A stretch of 64,000 nucleotides of DNA. It comes from Eretmocerus hayati (lineage: Eukaryota; Arthropoda; Insecta; Hymenoptera; Aphelinidae). Made by a program: the position numbers and the translations under genes. The notes below the pieces were generated by a model. That model saw only the letters and a program-made list of their open reading frames with translations, had not been told where the DNA came from and did no database searches. The stretch spans positions 14,053,736 through 14,117,735 of the forward strand of contig CM056742.1 of assembly GCA_029851415.1 (NCBI GenBank), read 5' to 3'. Position 1 is the stretch's first letter. Each line of letters begins with the position of its first letter. Shown here in pieces: positions 53,832 to 64,000 of this stretch.

Positions 53832-53870
53832 TATAAAGCAGGCGAACGCAGTGTGGCTGGATCATTCAAC
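53832..53870 (+). promoter_or_regulatory. TATA box and initiator of the right inverted-repeat gene
   Basis: TATAAAG at 53832 and ATCATTC at 53861 are spaced about 30 bases, with a leader of about 20 bases to the ATG. The same layout is present in the left copy (minus strand, near 49731-49693). Confidence 0.6.
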
Positions 53871-53882
53871 AAGAAGTCAACC

Positions 53883-54335
53883 ATGGTATTCTGTCTCATC
53901 GTCTGCGTTCATTTCCTCGATGAGGATGGGAATTCAAAGAGAGAAGAGAGAGTGGTATCCTTTGGAGGCTATCCGGAATCAAAAGATTGGAAGATGATGC
54001 CTGGTGAAACAGCCATCAGTGTCAATTTCCATCGCGAGGATGATGCATGCAAGAAATGCGTTGAGACCGCACCCATAGAATACAATATACTAGATAACTC
54101 GCTATGGATTGCTGACGTCATCTTCTATAACTTCAAAATTGGCAAATACCAGGACTATCCCTCACTATCTATCATCGAAGATATCGATCGATATTTGAGA
54201 GATGATTGTGGGAGCACAGAACTGTATCTGCTCAGGTTAAGGAAATATGTGGAAACAATTCTGAGCAGTGGCATCAAGATGGATGATCATGCCCGTATCC
54301 AAGCGCTGGGCATAGACATCGTGGAAGAAGATTGA
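53883..54335 (+). CDS. Inverted-repeat gene, right copy, 150 aa, unknown function
   Basis: The ATG at 53883 is preceded by TATAAAG at 53832 and an ATCATTC initiator-like site about 30 bases after it. An upstream in-frame extension exists but lacks ATG and lies over the promoter. The protein is nearly identical to the left copy. The substitutions are mostly conservative. It reads outward and ends just before the inverted tRNA-like gene. Confidence 0.7.
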   Translation: MVFCLIVCVHFLDEDGNSKREERVVSFGGYPESKDWKMMPGETAISVNFHREDDACKKCVETAPIEYNILDNSLWIADVIFYNFKIGKYQDYPSLSIIEDIDRYLRDDCGSTELYLLRLRKYVETILSSGIKMDDHARIQALGIDIVEED

Positions 54336-54339
54336 ACAA

Positions 54340-54410
54340 AAAAAAGCCGGGATCGAACCGAGGACCTCATGATCTGCTGACATGGCGCTTTCCCACTGAG
54401 CTATTCCGGC
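54340..54410 (-). tRNA. tRNA-like gene in right inverted repeat, 3' part shortened
   Basis: The minus strand starts GCCGGAATAGCTCAGTGGGA. The anticodon stem is better than in the left copy (CATGT/TCATG) with loop CAGCAGA, and the T arm TTCGATCCC is followed directly by CGGC and a T-run. A few bases of the T arm and acceptor are missing relative to the left copy, so the folded 3' acceptor is incomplete. Confidence 0.4.
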
Positions 54411-54412
54411 TG

Positions 54413-54531
<119 letters not shown>

Positions 54532-54639
54532 TTGTATATTTGGTCGAAAGGGGGGTGCCACTGCGCTCGTACCGGACACTGCGCTCGTACCGCCCTGCGC
54601 TCGTGGCGGGTGCGCTCGTACCCCCATAGTCCCTCTACT

Positions 54640-54645
54640 GACATT
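54640..54645. repeat. Target site duplication, right (GACATT)
   Basis: An exact match to 48899-48904, directly after the right terminus (...CTCTACT). Confidence 0.75.
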
Positions 54646-54989
54646 GCATCTACAATGTATAACCTTACAACATTTTTTGTTGATACTCAGGTCTATTGAT
54701 TTTTTGATGAATTTACAAACAACAACAACAATCGCGCACCCTGGGAAACAAATACATTTTCGAGATGCGAGATATCGCAAATTGAGATACTACAAACTTC
54801 TCGATCGTACTGCGGATTAATAAAAGGGATTCATGGTAATAATTTCGCAAGGCCGAGACAACTGTTCTCTCAATTCTGGCATTAAGCGCATTTTTTCAGC
54901 ATCGCAAGAACATGCCTACTCTTCACATCTCCGTTTGTTCTCGTCAGCCCAGACTTTGCTTCGAGTTATATCTCTACATTGCCAGTCAA

Positions 54990-55200
54990 AAGTGTCAGGA
55001 CATTCGAAATTTTCTTTCCAATTTTGTGAGTGGAACTACTAGACTCTACTTGATCGAAGAGGACTTCATCAGGGCTCATCTTGAAGATCGTTTTGCGAAT
55101 TTGAAGATTGCATTATTCACTTTTATCAGTATTGTAATTGAGTTTGGAAAAATGCCAATTCCGATGATCTTGGAAAAAATCTCCTGGCTCCGGTACCTCA
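54990..55200. repeat. Degraded half-copy of the 23045 Tc1-type MITE
   Basis: CAATTTTGTGAGTGGAACTA, GACTTCATCAGGGCTCAT and ATTGCATTATTCACTTTTAT correspond in order to segments at 23085-23280. Terminal repeats are lost. Confidence 0.6.
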
Positions 55201-56189
55201 AAGGTACAGGAATATTCTACATGCTAAAAAGAGATCGAGCTCCGACAGCAAAATAGAATTTGTTGAATAGATTAAACTGCAAATAGTAAGGATTCTCGCT
55301 TATCCAACAATATTTTTATCTGGTCTTGCTGTTTCTGCTGCCAAATGAGGCACAGTTTGCCTGGATAAATCAGCGACAGATTTTGCTAAAAGACGTTATG
55401 CAAGTTTAGAAACATTTTTGACTTCAGCTAGCAAATTATTTTGCAAAAACAGCTACGCCATCTGCGCTGCAAAAAGTTTTGGTGTCGCAGCGACTCGAAA
55501 TGGGTAAAACAGCACAAGCTGCGTGCTGGGCGAGCTTCATGTTTCGTTATTCATAATTTTCATCAATTTGAATTGGATATACTCTTACGGTGATGGGTAC
55601 CTGCCTCAAAATCCGTGTTAATTAACTATTTTTCGCAGCAGTTTTTGAGATATCACAAATCTGAAGACGTTTACATCGAATGTTCCAAAATATCAAGTTT
55701 CTAACCGTACAGAGGTTTACGTTCATATCGCAATGCTTATCAATGAAACTTATGATAACGTCGATCTGAGGGAAAAACCTCGTCAGAGTGGTTGTGTACT
55801 CCTCATGTTGTGAATTTTACAGTTTTTTAAATATTTAGTTGAGGATGATTGGCCGTGGATCCAAAATGTTTCCACCCCAACGAAGAGAAAGAGTGTAGAA
55901 TGCTATTACATTGTAGGTTCACACATCGCGAGGATTGTGGGTGACGAAGCAATGGGAGATGATATTGTGAAAGAATCTTACATTGTTTGAAGATCATCGA
56001 ATGTACTGTTCGTATCAACCTTGGAATCATTCCTCGACGTTTCGCTAGAGTCATCAATTACGGTTGACATCCTTCTTGGTCTACTTTGGTCTAGAGGAAA
56101 TAAGATATTCGCTTTGATTGCGTGCTTTTGATCTCTAAGAAATCCCAATTTCCATCTCGTTAAAATCTGCTGACATCAAGCGGAATATA

Positions 56190-56976
56190 CAGTACCGTCC
56201 AAAAGTTCTCGATGGGTCATCCCTCGAGTACTCTGACTTGCAACAACGATAAGTCGAATTCTATGCATTGTACGAGTTTCTTTCAAAAAAGCATCTCGAA
56301 GAGCAGAAAAAATCCTAACTTTGACTGGGTTTGGATGATTTTTATCGAATATTTTTGAAGGTCCTACACGCTGATGGAAAAATAGAAAATCTAAAAATTT
56401 TTTACTTTCATTGAGACACCTGCAGTTTCAATGCGAATGAAGATACGGCAATTCTGAGAAATGCATCTTGTAGAGCGGAAAAATGCTATGTGTGGCTATT
56501 TTTTGATTATTTTTTACGTCCCGTGTATGAAGACGTGCGAGCTGTCCAAATCCCCAAAATCATGGTTTTTCACCGTTTTCTGTGCCGTTTCCGATGATTA
56601 ACAGTCATTTTGGGTATTTTAGACAGCTCGTACGCTCTCACACACGGGACGTAAAAAATAATCAAAAATAGCTACACATAGCATTTTTTCCGCTCTACAA
56701 GATGTTTCTATCAGAATTCCCGTATCTTTATTCGCATTAAAACTGCAGGTGTCTCAATGAATGTAAAACATTTTTAGATTTTCTATTTTTTTATCAGCAT
56801 TTAGGAACTTCAAAAATATTGATAAAAATCATCCAAACCCAGTAAAAGTTAGTATTTTTTCTGCTCTTTAAGATGCTTTTTTGAAAATTCTCGTACAACG
56901 CATAGAATTCGACTTATCAGTGTTGCAAGTCAGGGTACTCGAGGAATGACCCATCGAGAACTTTGGGACGGTACTG
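56190..56976. mobile_element. Tc1/mariner-type palindromic MITE
   Basis: The termini are CAGTACCGTCCAAAAGTTCT and its near-complement, flanked by TA (56188-56189 and 56977-56978). The whole element folds around about 56580. The CAGTACCGTCCAAAAGT end is of Tc1/mariner type but differs from the element at 23045. Confidence 0.75.
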
Positions 56977-58517
56977 TAGGTTACGTTTTGCAGATAGCAA
57001 GCCGAATCATCCGAAATAATTATGCGTGTTAATCTCTTCGTGCACGCATCTATTTCCCGTGGTTGGAAAAATTCTTTCTCGATGAACTCCATGAACTCTG
57101 ACATTGAAAAGTTCTCTGAGCTACAAACAGATAGAGAAATTCATCGTTATATTGTACTTTTGACCATGTCCACGTATGTAGACACCGTGGAGCCATGGAA
57201 AGAAATCATAGAAGGAATTTGACTGCCCCAGTTTGATGAGTAAGAACTAAACAGCGTATAACATAGTACAATAACATGACATTTTCATAGTGAGACTATT
57301 CCACCCAGTCTCATCCTCATTGTCAGTACACTATAACTATATGAAAACTTGGACATGAATAATTTCCTGAAAAGTCCTAATCATAATCGAATTCCATAAT
57401 GTGATCACGAAGAAGAGTAAACCGAGAAAAAATCTCCCTTTTCTTGTACGAAAACTCTCCATATACTACTTCAAAATTTTGCATCCGTTCTTGTGATAAT
57501 AGCTCTGTGAACTTGAAGAGTATGTTAATATCCTCCTACTTGATTTTGAGATCTCATATTCGAGTAATAGGGTCAAGATTTAGCTCTTTCGGAAAATTGA
57601 ATTTTCAAATATAATTAATTTGCATCAAATAGGTAGTGAAAATGAGTTTGCCAAAGAATAAATTCGAGTGAATAATTGATTTTGGGCTAGAAGAGAGAGC
57701 CCCTTAAGGCTTTTTATGATATCTAGAGTGGAATTCACTGGCATCATTTAAAAATGCGTCCACGTGCGTGGACAAATGCGCGAAGAGGTTAAATGATCTT
57801 CACAGAACTTTATACATCTAACTGCGGCTGAGGAGTCATTTCCTATAAAGCTTTTGTCTGATTATGGATAAATACCGAGGTCATTGATCTGAAGAATCAA
57901 AAAGAAATGAGAAAGTCACAATTTTTGGGAAATTACTTTTAAGCAATCCTAAAATTTGGGGCATTGTGAACTTCAGATTCAATTTAGAGATGAAAAATAT
58001 GCGATGGAGACATTCTTCGATCAATGCGACCTCATGGGATTTTTTGTCGACTAGCGTTGTAGGGCACTATTGCGTGCTTCATACAGGTGTAATTCTTACC
58101 ATTATCAGTGTACTCTGCAGAGTTGCAGATGTTAATCAGAACAACAACGAAGAGAATATGAGTGCCTCGTGGAAGCTGCATACCTATAAAATCAAATTCC
58201 AAATTTCAGTTGGTTTGTTGATCGTTCAAATGCTCAAGGGAAAAAAAGAAAAAAAAACAAAACGGACACTAAGTAAGGAAAATCTATTGGAGTGAGTGTC
58301 ACAGTCAGACTATTCTACACATAACCTCGAGATATAGATCTAACCAAATATTTTCTCATCCCGAAAGGTAAAGTTCGTTTTCCCTTCCTTAAGAGGATGT
58401 CGGAGATCGGCCCAAAGACTTCTGCTAGGATACCAACTTTTTCGTATATTTCAACTTACGCTCTCAATTTTCACCCAATCGATCTGAAATTTTCGCAGGA
58501 GGTAGAAAATATCCGTG

Positions 58518-58670
58518 AGAATGGTGCTCTGGTCCAATCCGTACGCTAATACATCGCCCTGAGTCAAAAATCTTGCGGAAAGGCAAATGCTCAAAGAGGT
58601 TAGGTGGCTATTCTATCCAAATATTCAGGTTCCCGCTAGTTGAATCATAACAATTGGACCAGAGCACCAT
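58518..58670. repeat. Short inverted repeat
   Basis: GAGAATGGTGCTCTGGTCCA at 58518 recurs inverted near 58650. It is a hairpin-forming remnant with no clear element borders. Confidence 0.5.
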
Positions 58671-58831
58671 TCTCACCGATTCTACGCATCGAATGAATCA
58701 TCCCCGCACGTAATTGATTCTCAAATCAAAAAGTTATTTGAAATCTACGATTTCGGTACCAAAACTGCAAATTTGTAAACGAACAGCTGCAGACACGAAC
58801 TCGCGCGAGGTAGATTGAAGCGGATGTCCAT

Positions 58832-58845
58832 CCAGTAGGTGGCGC
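58832..58845 (+). promoter_or_regulatory. CTCF-like binding motif
   Basis: CCAGTAGGTGGCGC fits the conserved CTCF core (CCASYAGRKGGCRC) at every position. It lies in a GC-richer stretch just upstream of a possible transcription start. Confidence 0.5.
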
Positions 58846-58929
58846 TTCTGTAGATAGTTCCGACTTTTGTATTCTTATAACCCGTCGTCTGCCGCGGGCA
58901 TGTCTGCTGACGGCGTGGTCTATTATAAT

Positions 58930-60022
58930 GTCATGTTTGTTTACGTAAATCTGCATTATGGAGTGTAAACGAATGATTCTTTTCCGCGGTTGCCTGATAG
59001 CACCAACTTTCCCAGGCCTGGCAGCTTCTCTTGTTACAGTACGTGTCTTTTGGGGCCAGCCGTCGAGTGCGCGAGGTGTTCCGCGACCCGCGACCCTAAC
59101 TCTACAGAAACATCCGCGGCAAACCCCAACTTGTCATCCGCCTCCTGGTGTTGTGTGTTTATGATCCGGATGTGTCAGTGGATGCAGCATTTCATCAAGA
59201 ATCTGCCACATCTTTGCCAAGGCGTATCATTTCACGGAACGCAAATCATGTGCATCTGAAAAGCGTCTGCTCGGGCGAGCACAGTTCAATGTTTTGATCG
59301 TAAGTAATTTTGGAAATTTTCAATTCAACTCGATAAAATTTGGTCCTAGCATCTGCGCTAGACCTTTTTCTACAATATAAATGCCTTAGGAAAACCGAGA
59401 GAACCATACTCACCACGTAGAGTATGTTGCAACATGGTACTGTTTATCATATATTAGCACGGGGCTACTATTTACAAAGTTCATTTTTTGATCAGTCTCA
59501 TGAAATTGGGGCAGACTAGTTAACAAATTGGACTTGAAAGATTATAAAAAATCTGATCTTTCCCATGGACTAACTCTCAAGTTGGTAGCTCATCAATTTG
59601 GTAAAATTTCATGATTGCAGGTATTGCGGTTTCATGAGAACGGTGACTGGGTTGGACTACGAACCTGGTATTAGGGTTTACTGACAAAATCTCACTATCT
59701 CTCTTGATTTGTTCTGGCTTCTAAAACTATGTACAGTCTCAATACCTTTTGATAGCACTATTTGGTCAAAAATGAAACAGGTATGTGATCCAAACCACTA
59801 CCTAGGCTGACTAAAATTTCAAATTATGAAAGGGCCTCTCTCGGGTTTTGGTTTTAGTGGGTTGATTGTCTGCCCTGGAATGCTTCTAATTGTGTTTGCA
59901 TGTTTTCTAGGTGTGTCAAACTAGATGAGGACTACTGATGGGATATGTTTACCTGCTGAAGACCACTTCTAGGGATGTATCAGCAAGGTCCGTCATGGGA
60001 CCAATCACACAAAAACACCAGG
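58930..60022 (+). ncRNA. Possible spliced non-coding transcript
   Basis: A GC-rich stretch from about 58790 ends in a strong donor at 59297 (GATC|GTAAGT). An exon-like segment 59911-60022 has acceptor TTTTCTAG and donor CACCAG|GTAAGA, and a further acceptor-like CTTTTTAG ends near 60101. All frames across these segments contain stops, so a non-coding RNA or a UTR is more likely than a protein. No snoRNA boxes are convincing. Confidence 0.25.
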
Positions 60023-60671
60023 TAAGAACTTTTATCTTCTACCGTAAAAGACTTGGAATTGATAATAATTAATAATAATAGAAAAACCTTCTCTTTTTAG
60101 GATGAAACAACTCAACTTTCTATATTATACAGGTTGTGTTTTTGCCATTTTTATGGCAAGGACTGCAGAAGAATAGGATTCTAATTCTTTTGATTTTTAC
60201 AGGGCTTGAGGAACTTTTGGCCAAAGGACTTATGATCAACTGAATACAAAAAACTGATGAACTGAGATGATCAAAAGGAAATCGAACAGAAATGAAGCAG
60301 TCTCCTCCAGCCATGTCTAAACCTGGATTTTTCAGCGTATGGCAGCCATCGTTGAAAATCATTTTATTCTAAAATGTGTGAGTTTTTCATCTCACTCAGT
60401 TAAGTTTGAATGGCTAAATGAATTATTTATTACCTTTTTCATGAACTAATACAACCTTTCTCCTCCAGACAATGGACATCAAAAAATGAAACAAATTCTA
60501 TGAAACAGAATTAATCAAATGCACAACTTGGAAGGAGTAATACTGTGGGTTATTCTTACACAACTTTCAGTATCAAGTTTGTCATCATTTTCTAATGATG
60601 AAACAATTTCTCAAGATAGATCTATGTTCAGAAATACAGTCAATTCTCGGACCAGGTACGACCAAGAGCAC

Positions 60672-61078
60672 TAGGGAGGGTAGAGAGAAGGAGAGTAAAC
60701 TCGGTCCGAAAGCCAGAGCTAGCCAGGATACAGTAACGACATATTTTCCACGAGAGGCGCTACTAGGCTCTGGGCTAAGGCTTCACCGACACGAAACCGG
60801 GACGCTCGTGTGCGTAAGAGGCGTGGATCGCGTTAGCATTACGGAGATTGAATGTGCCACGCACACTACTTTGACATTTTTCACCTACTACGAGAGGGGA
60901 TAAAGGAGGCGGAGTCAGTCTTCCTTCTTCTGAGAAGCTATGAGCCAGCGTCGATCTAGCCCAGAACACCCCAGAGCCTCTAGTGGCCAACTCTGGAAGT
61001 GTAACTGTATCCTGACAGAAACTAGTTTTGTACACGGCGAAAGCCCAGAGTTTACTCTCCTTCTCTCTACCCTCCCTA
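60672..61078. mobile_element. hAT-type MITE
   Basis: The inverted ends TAGGGAGGGTAGAGAGAAGG (about 30 bases each, perfect as read) are flanked by an 8-bp duplication AAGAGCAC (60664-60671 and 61079-61086). An 8-bp duplication with TAGGG ends is typical of the hAT superfamily. No transposase is present. Confidence 0.8.
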
Positions 61079-61472
61079 AAGAGCACTATTCCACGACGCG
61101 CTCTTGAACAAATATGGCGGCGTAGTGCGCGAAAGCAATATGGCGTCGTAGTGCGCGAGCATTATGATTTCGTGGACGGTTTCTGCTTTCTCAAGGTAGG
61201 AGGTGCTGACATAATTTTGATCATCATCTGTTGTGGAACAACAATTTGATTGTGTTGGGGAAAAAATATTGTACTATTCTTGGTTTGAGATGACTACAGG
61301 TGGAGGAATTCTATGAAATGGGGATAATTTCAGTGGGAGTCAGAGGGAACAGCTGGAGTAGAACGAGCAGAATGAGACTTTGAGCACGTAAAAGGTTTGA
61401 CACATACATACATGTCAAACTTTCTCCTAGAAAAAAACTTTGCCTGGTGATTGGCAGTAAATTTTTCAGACA

Positions 61473-62246
61473 CGCTGAGACAGTTGTAAGCTACTCTTAT
61501 TGAAGAGAGCTTACAGATATGTTATTTGCAGTCAAGAGCCCAATATCTTGGCTACGCGGTGCTGTATTTTTGAATAACAGACTGCTAGCCATTGTCTCCT
61601 ACGCTGAGACAGTTGTAAGCTACTCTTATTGAAGAGAGCTTACAGATATGTTATTTGCAGTCAAGAGCCCAATATCTTGGCTACGCGGTGCTGTATTTTT
61701 GAATAACAGACTGCTAGCCATTGTCTCCTACGCTGAGACAGTTGTAAGCTACTCTTATTGAAGAGAGCTCACAGATATGTTATTTGCAGTCAAGAGCCCA
61801 ATATCTTGGCTACGCGGTGCTGTATTTTTGAATAACAGACTGCTAGCCATTGTCTCCTACGCTGAGACAGTTGTAAGATACTCTTATTGAAGAGAGCTCA
61901 CAGATATGTCATTTGCAGTCAAGAGCCCAATATCTTGGCTACGCGGTGCTGTATTTTTGAATAACAGACTGCTAGCCATTGTCTCCTACGCTGAGACAGT
62001 TGTAAGCTACTCTTATTGAAGAGAGCTCACAGATATGTTATTTGCAGTCAAGAGCCCAATATCTTGGCTACGCGGTGCTGTATTTTTGAATAACAGACTG
62101 CTAGCCATTGTCTCCTACGCTGAGACAGTTGTAAGCTACTCTTATTGAAGAGAGCTCACAGATATGTCATTTGCAGTCAAGAGCCCAATATCTTGGCTAC
62201 GCGGTGCTGTATTTTTCAATAACAGACTGCTAGCCATTGTCTCCTA
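61473..62246. repeat. 129-bp satellite, six copies
   Basis: Units start CGCTGAGACAGTTGTAAGCT at 61473, 61602, 61731, 61860, 61989 and 62118. They are almost identical, differing at a handful of positions (for example TTACAG/CTCACAG). All frames contain stops. High identity indicates recent amplification. Confidence 0.95.
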
Positions 62247-62269
62247 CGCAGTAGGTTATTCGTACTTCT

Positions 62270-63065
62270 TGTTGAAAAACACAAACATGAGGAGGTTTTG
62301 CAACCTAGGCAGTCTCAATTTACACAAATATTTTTGTTGAAAAATCTATTCCGCGTTACTGAACGTGTGTAGTCCTTATTGAAGGAGATAAAAATTGGGA
62401 TACTTCCTAACTCAGCAGCATAAAAAACATTCTTGTTGAAGAATTCATGACACACTAATGACCGCGTGTTGTTCTTACTGAAGAACATGGACATTGGATT
62501 ATTTACTGACCTAAGAAGTGTAAGAACATTCTCTTGGAAGAATTCATCATCGTTACTGAACGAGTGCTATTCTCATTGAAGATTACAATAATCATCTAGA
62601 TATTCCCTAATCCAGACAGTGTGGATTTACAAGAAATTCTTGCTGAAGAATTCATTCCACATTACTGAACGTGTTGTTATTATTGAAGAACAAAAACATT
62701 AGGGTATACCCAAACCTGGAAAGTGTAAATACATTCTTGTTGAAGAATTCATTACACGTCACTAATTGTGTGCTATTCTTATTGAAGAACACAATCATCT
62801 GGAAATTTCCGTATCTTGGCAATGTGGATTTACAAGAAATTCTTGTTGAAGAATTTTTCCACGCGCGTACTGTTCTTTTTGAAGAACATAAACATTGAGG
62901 TATTTCCTAACCTTGATACTGTAAATACATTCTTGTTGAAGAATTCATGACACGTTACTGAATGTGTGTTGTTCTTATTGAAGTACACAGACAATGCAGT
63001 ATCTCCTAATCTATGCAACGTGAATGCATTCTTGTTGAAGAATTCATTACAACGTGTGTGAGCAA
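62270..63065. repeat. Diverged ~100-bp tandem repeats with TTCTT..AAGAA hairpins
   Basis: About eight units share TTCTTGTTGAAGAATTCATT, ACTGAACGTGTGTT, a second hairpin TTCTTATTGAAGAACA and CCTAACC...GTGTAAATACA. The same TCTTATTGAAGA core is inside the neighbouring 129-bp unit, so both arrays may share an ancestor. Confidence 0.75.
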
Positions 63066-63300
63066 TAGTCTCATTATAATCTCCTGCCACGTCAACTCAT
63101 CCAGCTTTACCCCTGGCGCCCTATATTATTGTTTAGTTAGCTATATTGGTTACAGATTCGAAAATGTACAAGTAGTCCCGCCACTCGTACATTTCCTCTA
63201 TGCATGGAACTCGGTCGAGTAGCGCCGCCACTCGTATACTTCCGAACCTGTAACCTCAGCATGAAACTCGGTCGGTAACACGTGGAACTCCGACATCCTC

Positions 63301-63690
63301 TTAAGGCGATGCGGTCACCATGCAAGCTGAAAATCATTCCCAACTTTCTCCGTTTCTGTTGCGATTTGGGCTAAACGACGAGCGCACAAATATTTGTTAT
63401 CATCTAACTTAGATTCGTCCGCTCTTTGTTAAGCCCAAATTGCAGTAGAATCGAAAAAAGTTGGGAATGAAAATGTGCGTATATTATAGGTTAGGAGGTC
63501 CCCGCGGCCGAGTTATTCCCATTTTCCTCCGATTCTTTTATGATTTGGGCCAAACGATGGATTGAGGAATACAAGTTGGACAATAACAAGTATCCGACAA
63601 CTCGTCTCACACTTCGAATCATCAAACTTTTCATGTAAGGTGTATTCTCAAGGTCCATGGTCACGGTGCACGGTGACCGCATCGCCTTAA
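63301..63690. mobile_element. Two-hairpin MITE, copy 2
   Basis: It begins TTAAGGCGATGCGGTCACCA and ends with the complement, with TTAA at both borders (63301-63304 and 63687-63690). The interior shares GGTTAGGAGGTCCCCGCGGC and the palindromic GCGATTTGGGCTAAACGACG with copy 1 at 29941. TTAA may be a target duplication or part of the ends. Confidence 0.65.
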
Positions 63691-64000
63691 GGGCAATAAA
63701 AGAGACTCCCTCATCCAGGCGATGGTTATTTCAACGAGAATTATTAGTCGTAGGATACACATTTTGACCAACAATTTCGAAAAAATTATACTCGAGAATC
63801 GCTTTGAAGGTACGAATCTGCGATCTTCCCTTCATAGATATTAGGTTTTTCTATTCAAAAAATTCGATTGCGCGCATATATTGCCCAAGAAAGTATTTAG
63901 ATGGTTGTAGCAAACAATGGACTTAAACGTGGAAGTTGTCTGCCACATAGTCCATAATATGCAAAAGACAGTTGAGGAATATCAATGAAATTATTTAAAA
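63691..64000. other. Right edge of window
   Basis: AT-rich sequence. I see no supported gene or repeat. Confidence 0.4.

Larger units (their letters stand above)
54646..58790. other. Intergenic region right of the Polinton-like element
   Basis: It contains a Tc1-like relic (54990-55200) and a Tc1-like MITE (56190-56976). Several short frames exist but none has a recognisable domain, promoter or splice pattern. Confidence 0.4.

Noticed and set aside
53721..53882. Extension of the right inverted-repeat gene upstream of its ATG
   Set aside because: No ATG, and it overlaps the TATA box and initiator. The left copy has the same start at the internal ATG.
57966..58295. 109-codon frame with a hydrophobic segment
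   Set aside because: No start context, no homologous motif, low-complexity Lys-rich end.
61473..62246. Protein-coding tandem repeat (129 is a multiple of three)
   Set aside because: Every frame of the unit contains stop codons.
62270..63065. CRISPR-like array of short repeats
   Set aside because: Repeats are diverged, spacers are related to each other, and this is a eukaryotic genome.

Overview
The window is animal nuclear DNA, most likely insect. Genes are split by GT-AG introns, the DNA is AT-rich, and small inverted-repeat DNA transposons of several types fill introns and intergenic space. I cannot name the species. Hymenoptera or another holometabolous insect is a guess.

Two host genes are well supported by splice phase. 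On the + strand, twelve coding exons from 2261 to 38306 join in phase into about 848 residues with a Mab-21 (cGAS-like nucleotidyltransferase fold) domain, an MGC start typical of N-acylated proteins, and a long basic, helical C-terminal part. On the - strand, three exons between 48255 and 45603 encode a secreted group I/II-type phospholipase A2 with calcium loop, His-Asp catalytic pair and second Asp. Its signal-peptide exon was not found. The two genes converge on about 7 kb of repeats (38325-45602).

The most unusual object is a 5.7-kb mobile element at 48905-54639, inserted about 650 bp upstream of the first recognised phospholipase exon. It has a 6-bp target duplication (GACATT), AGT...ACT termini and inverted repeats of 1.6-1.8 kb. 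Each repeat carries subterminal tandem repeats, a GT/CA microsatellite, a Pol III tRNA-like gene, an intact 150-codon gene with its own TATA/initiator promoter, and a GC-rich palindromic minisatellite. The unique interior holds a decayed gene resembling a multicopy animal family (DUF8207-like, from memory), a frameshifted gene and an intact Ser/His-rich gene. Duplication length and termini match Polinton/Maverick elements, but no polymerase, integrase or capsid gene is visible. It looks like a compact non-autonomous or unusual Polinton-related, virus-like element.

Layout: 1-2226 upstream region with one weak small-secreted-protein candidate; 2261-38306 Mab-21-type gene, intron 1 holding a 6.2-kb nested palindrome, intron 2 a 2.1-kb TA-flanked element, and the 12.4-kb intron 7 at least six repeat elements; 38325-45602 foldback elements, TTAA-flanked MITEs and microsatellites; 45603-48255 phospholipase A2; 48905-54639 Polinton-like element; 54646-64000 Tc1-like relic and MITE, a possible spliced non-coding transcript beside a CTCF-like site (58832-60022), a hAT-type MITE, a 129-bp satellite, a second hairpin-rich tandem array, and a two-hairpin MITE.
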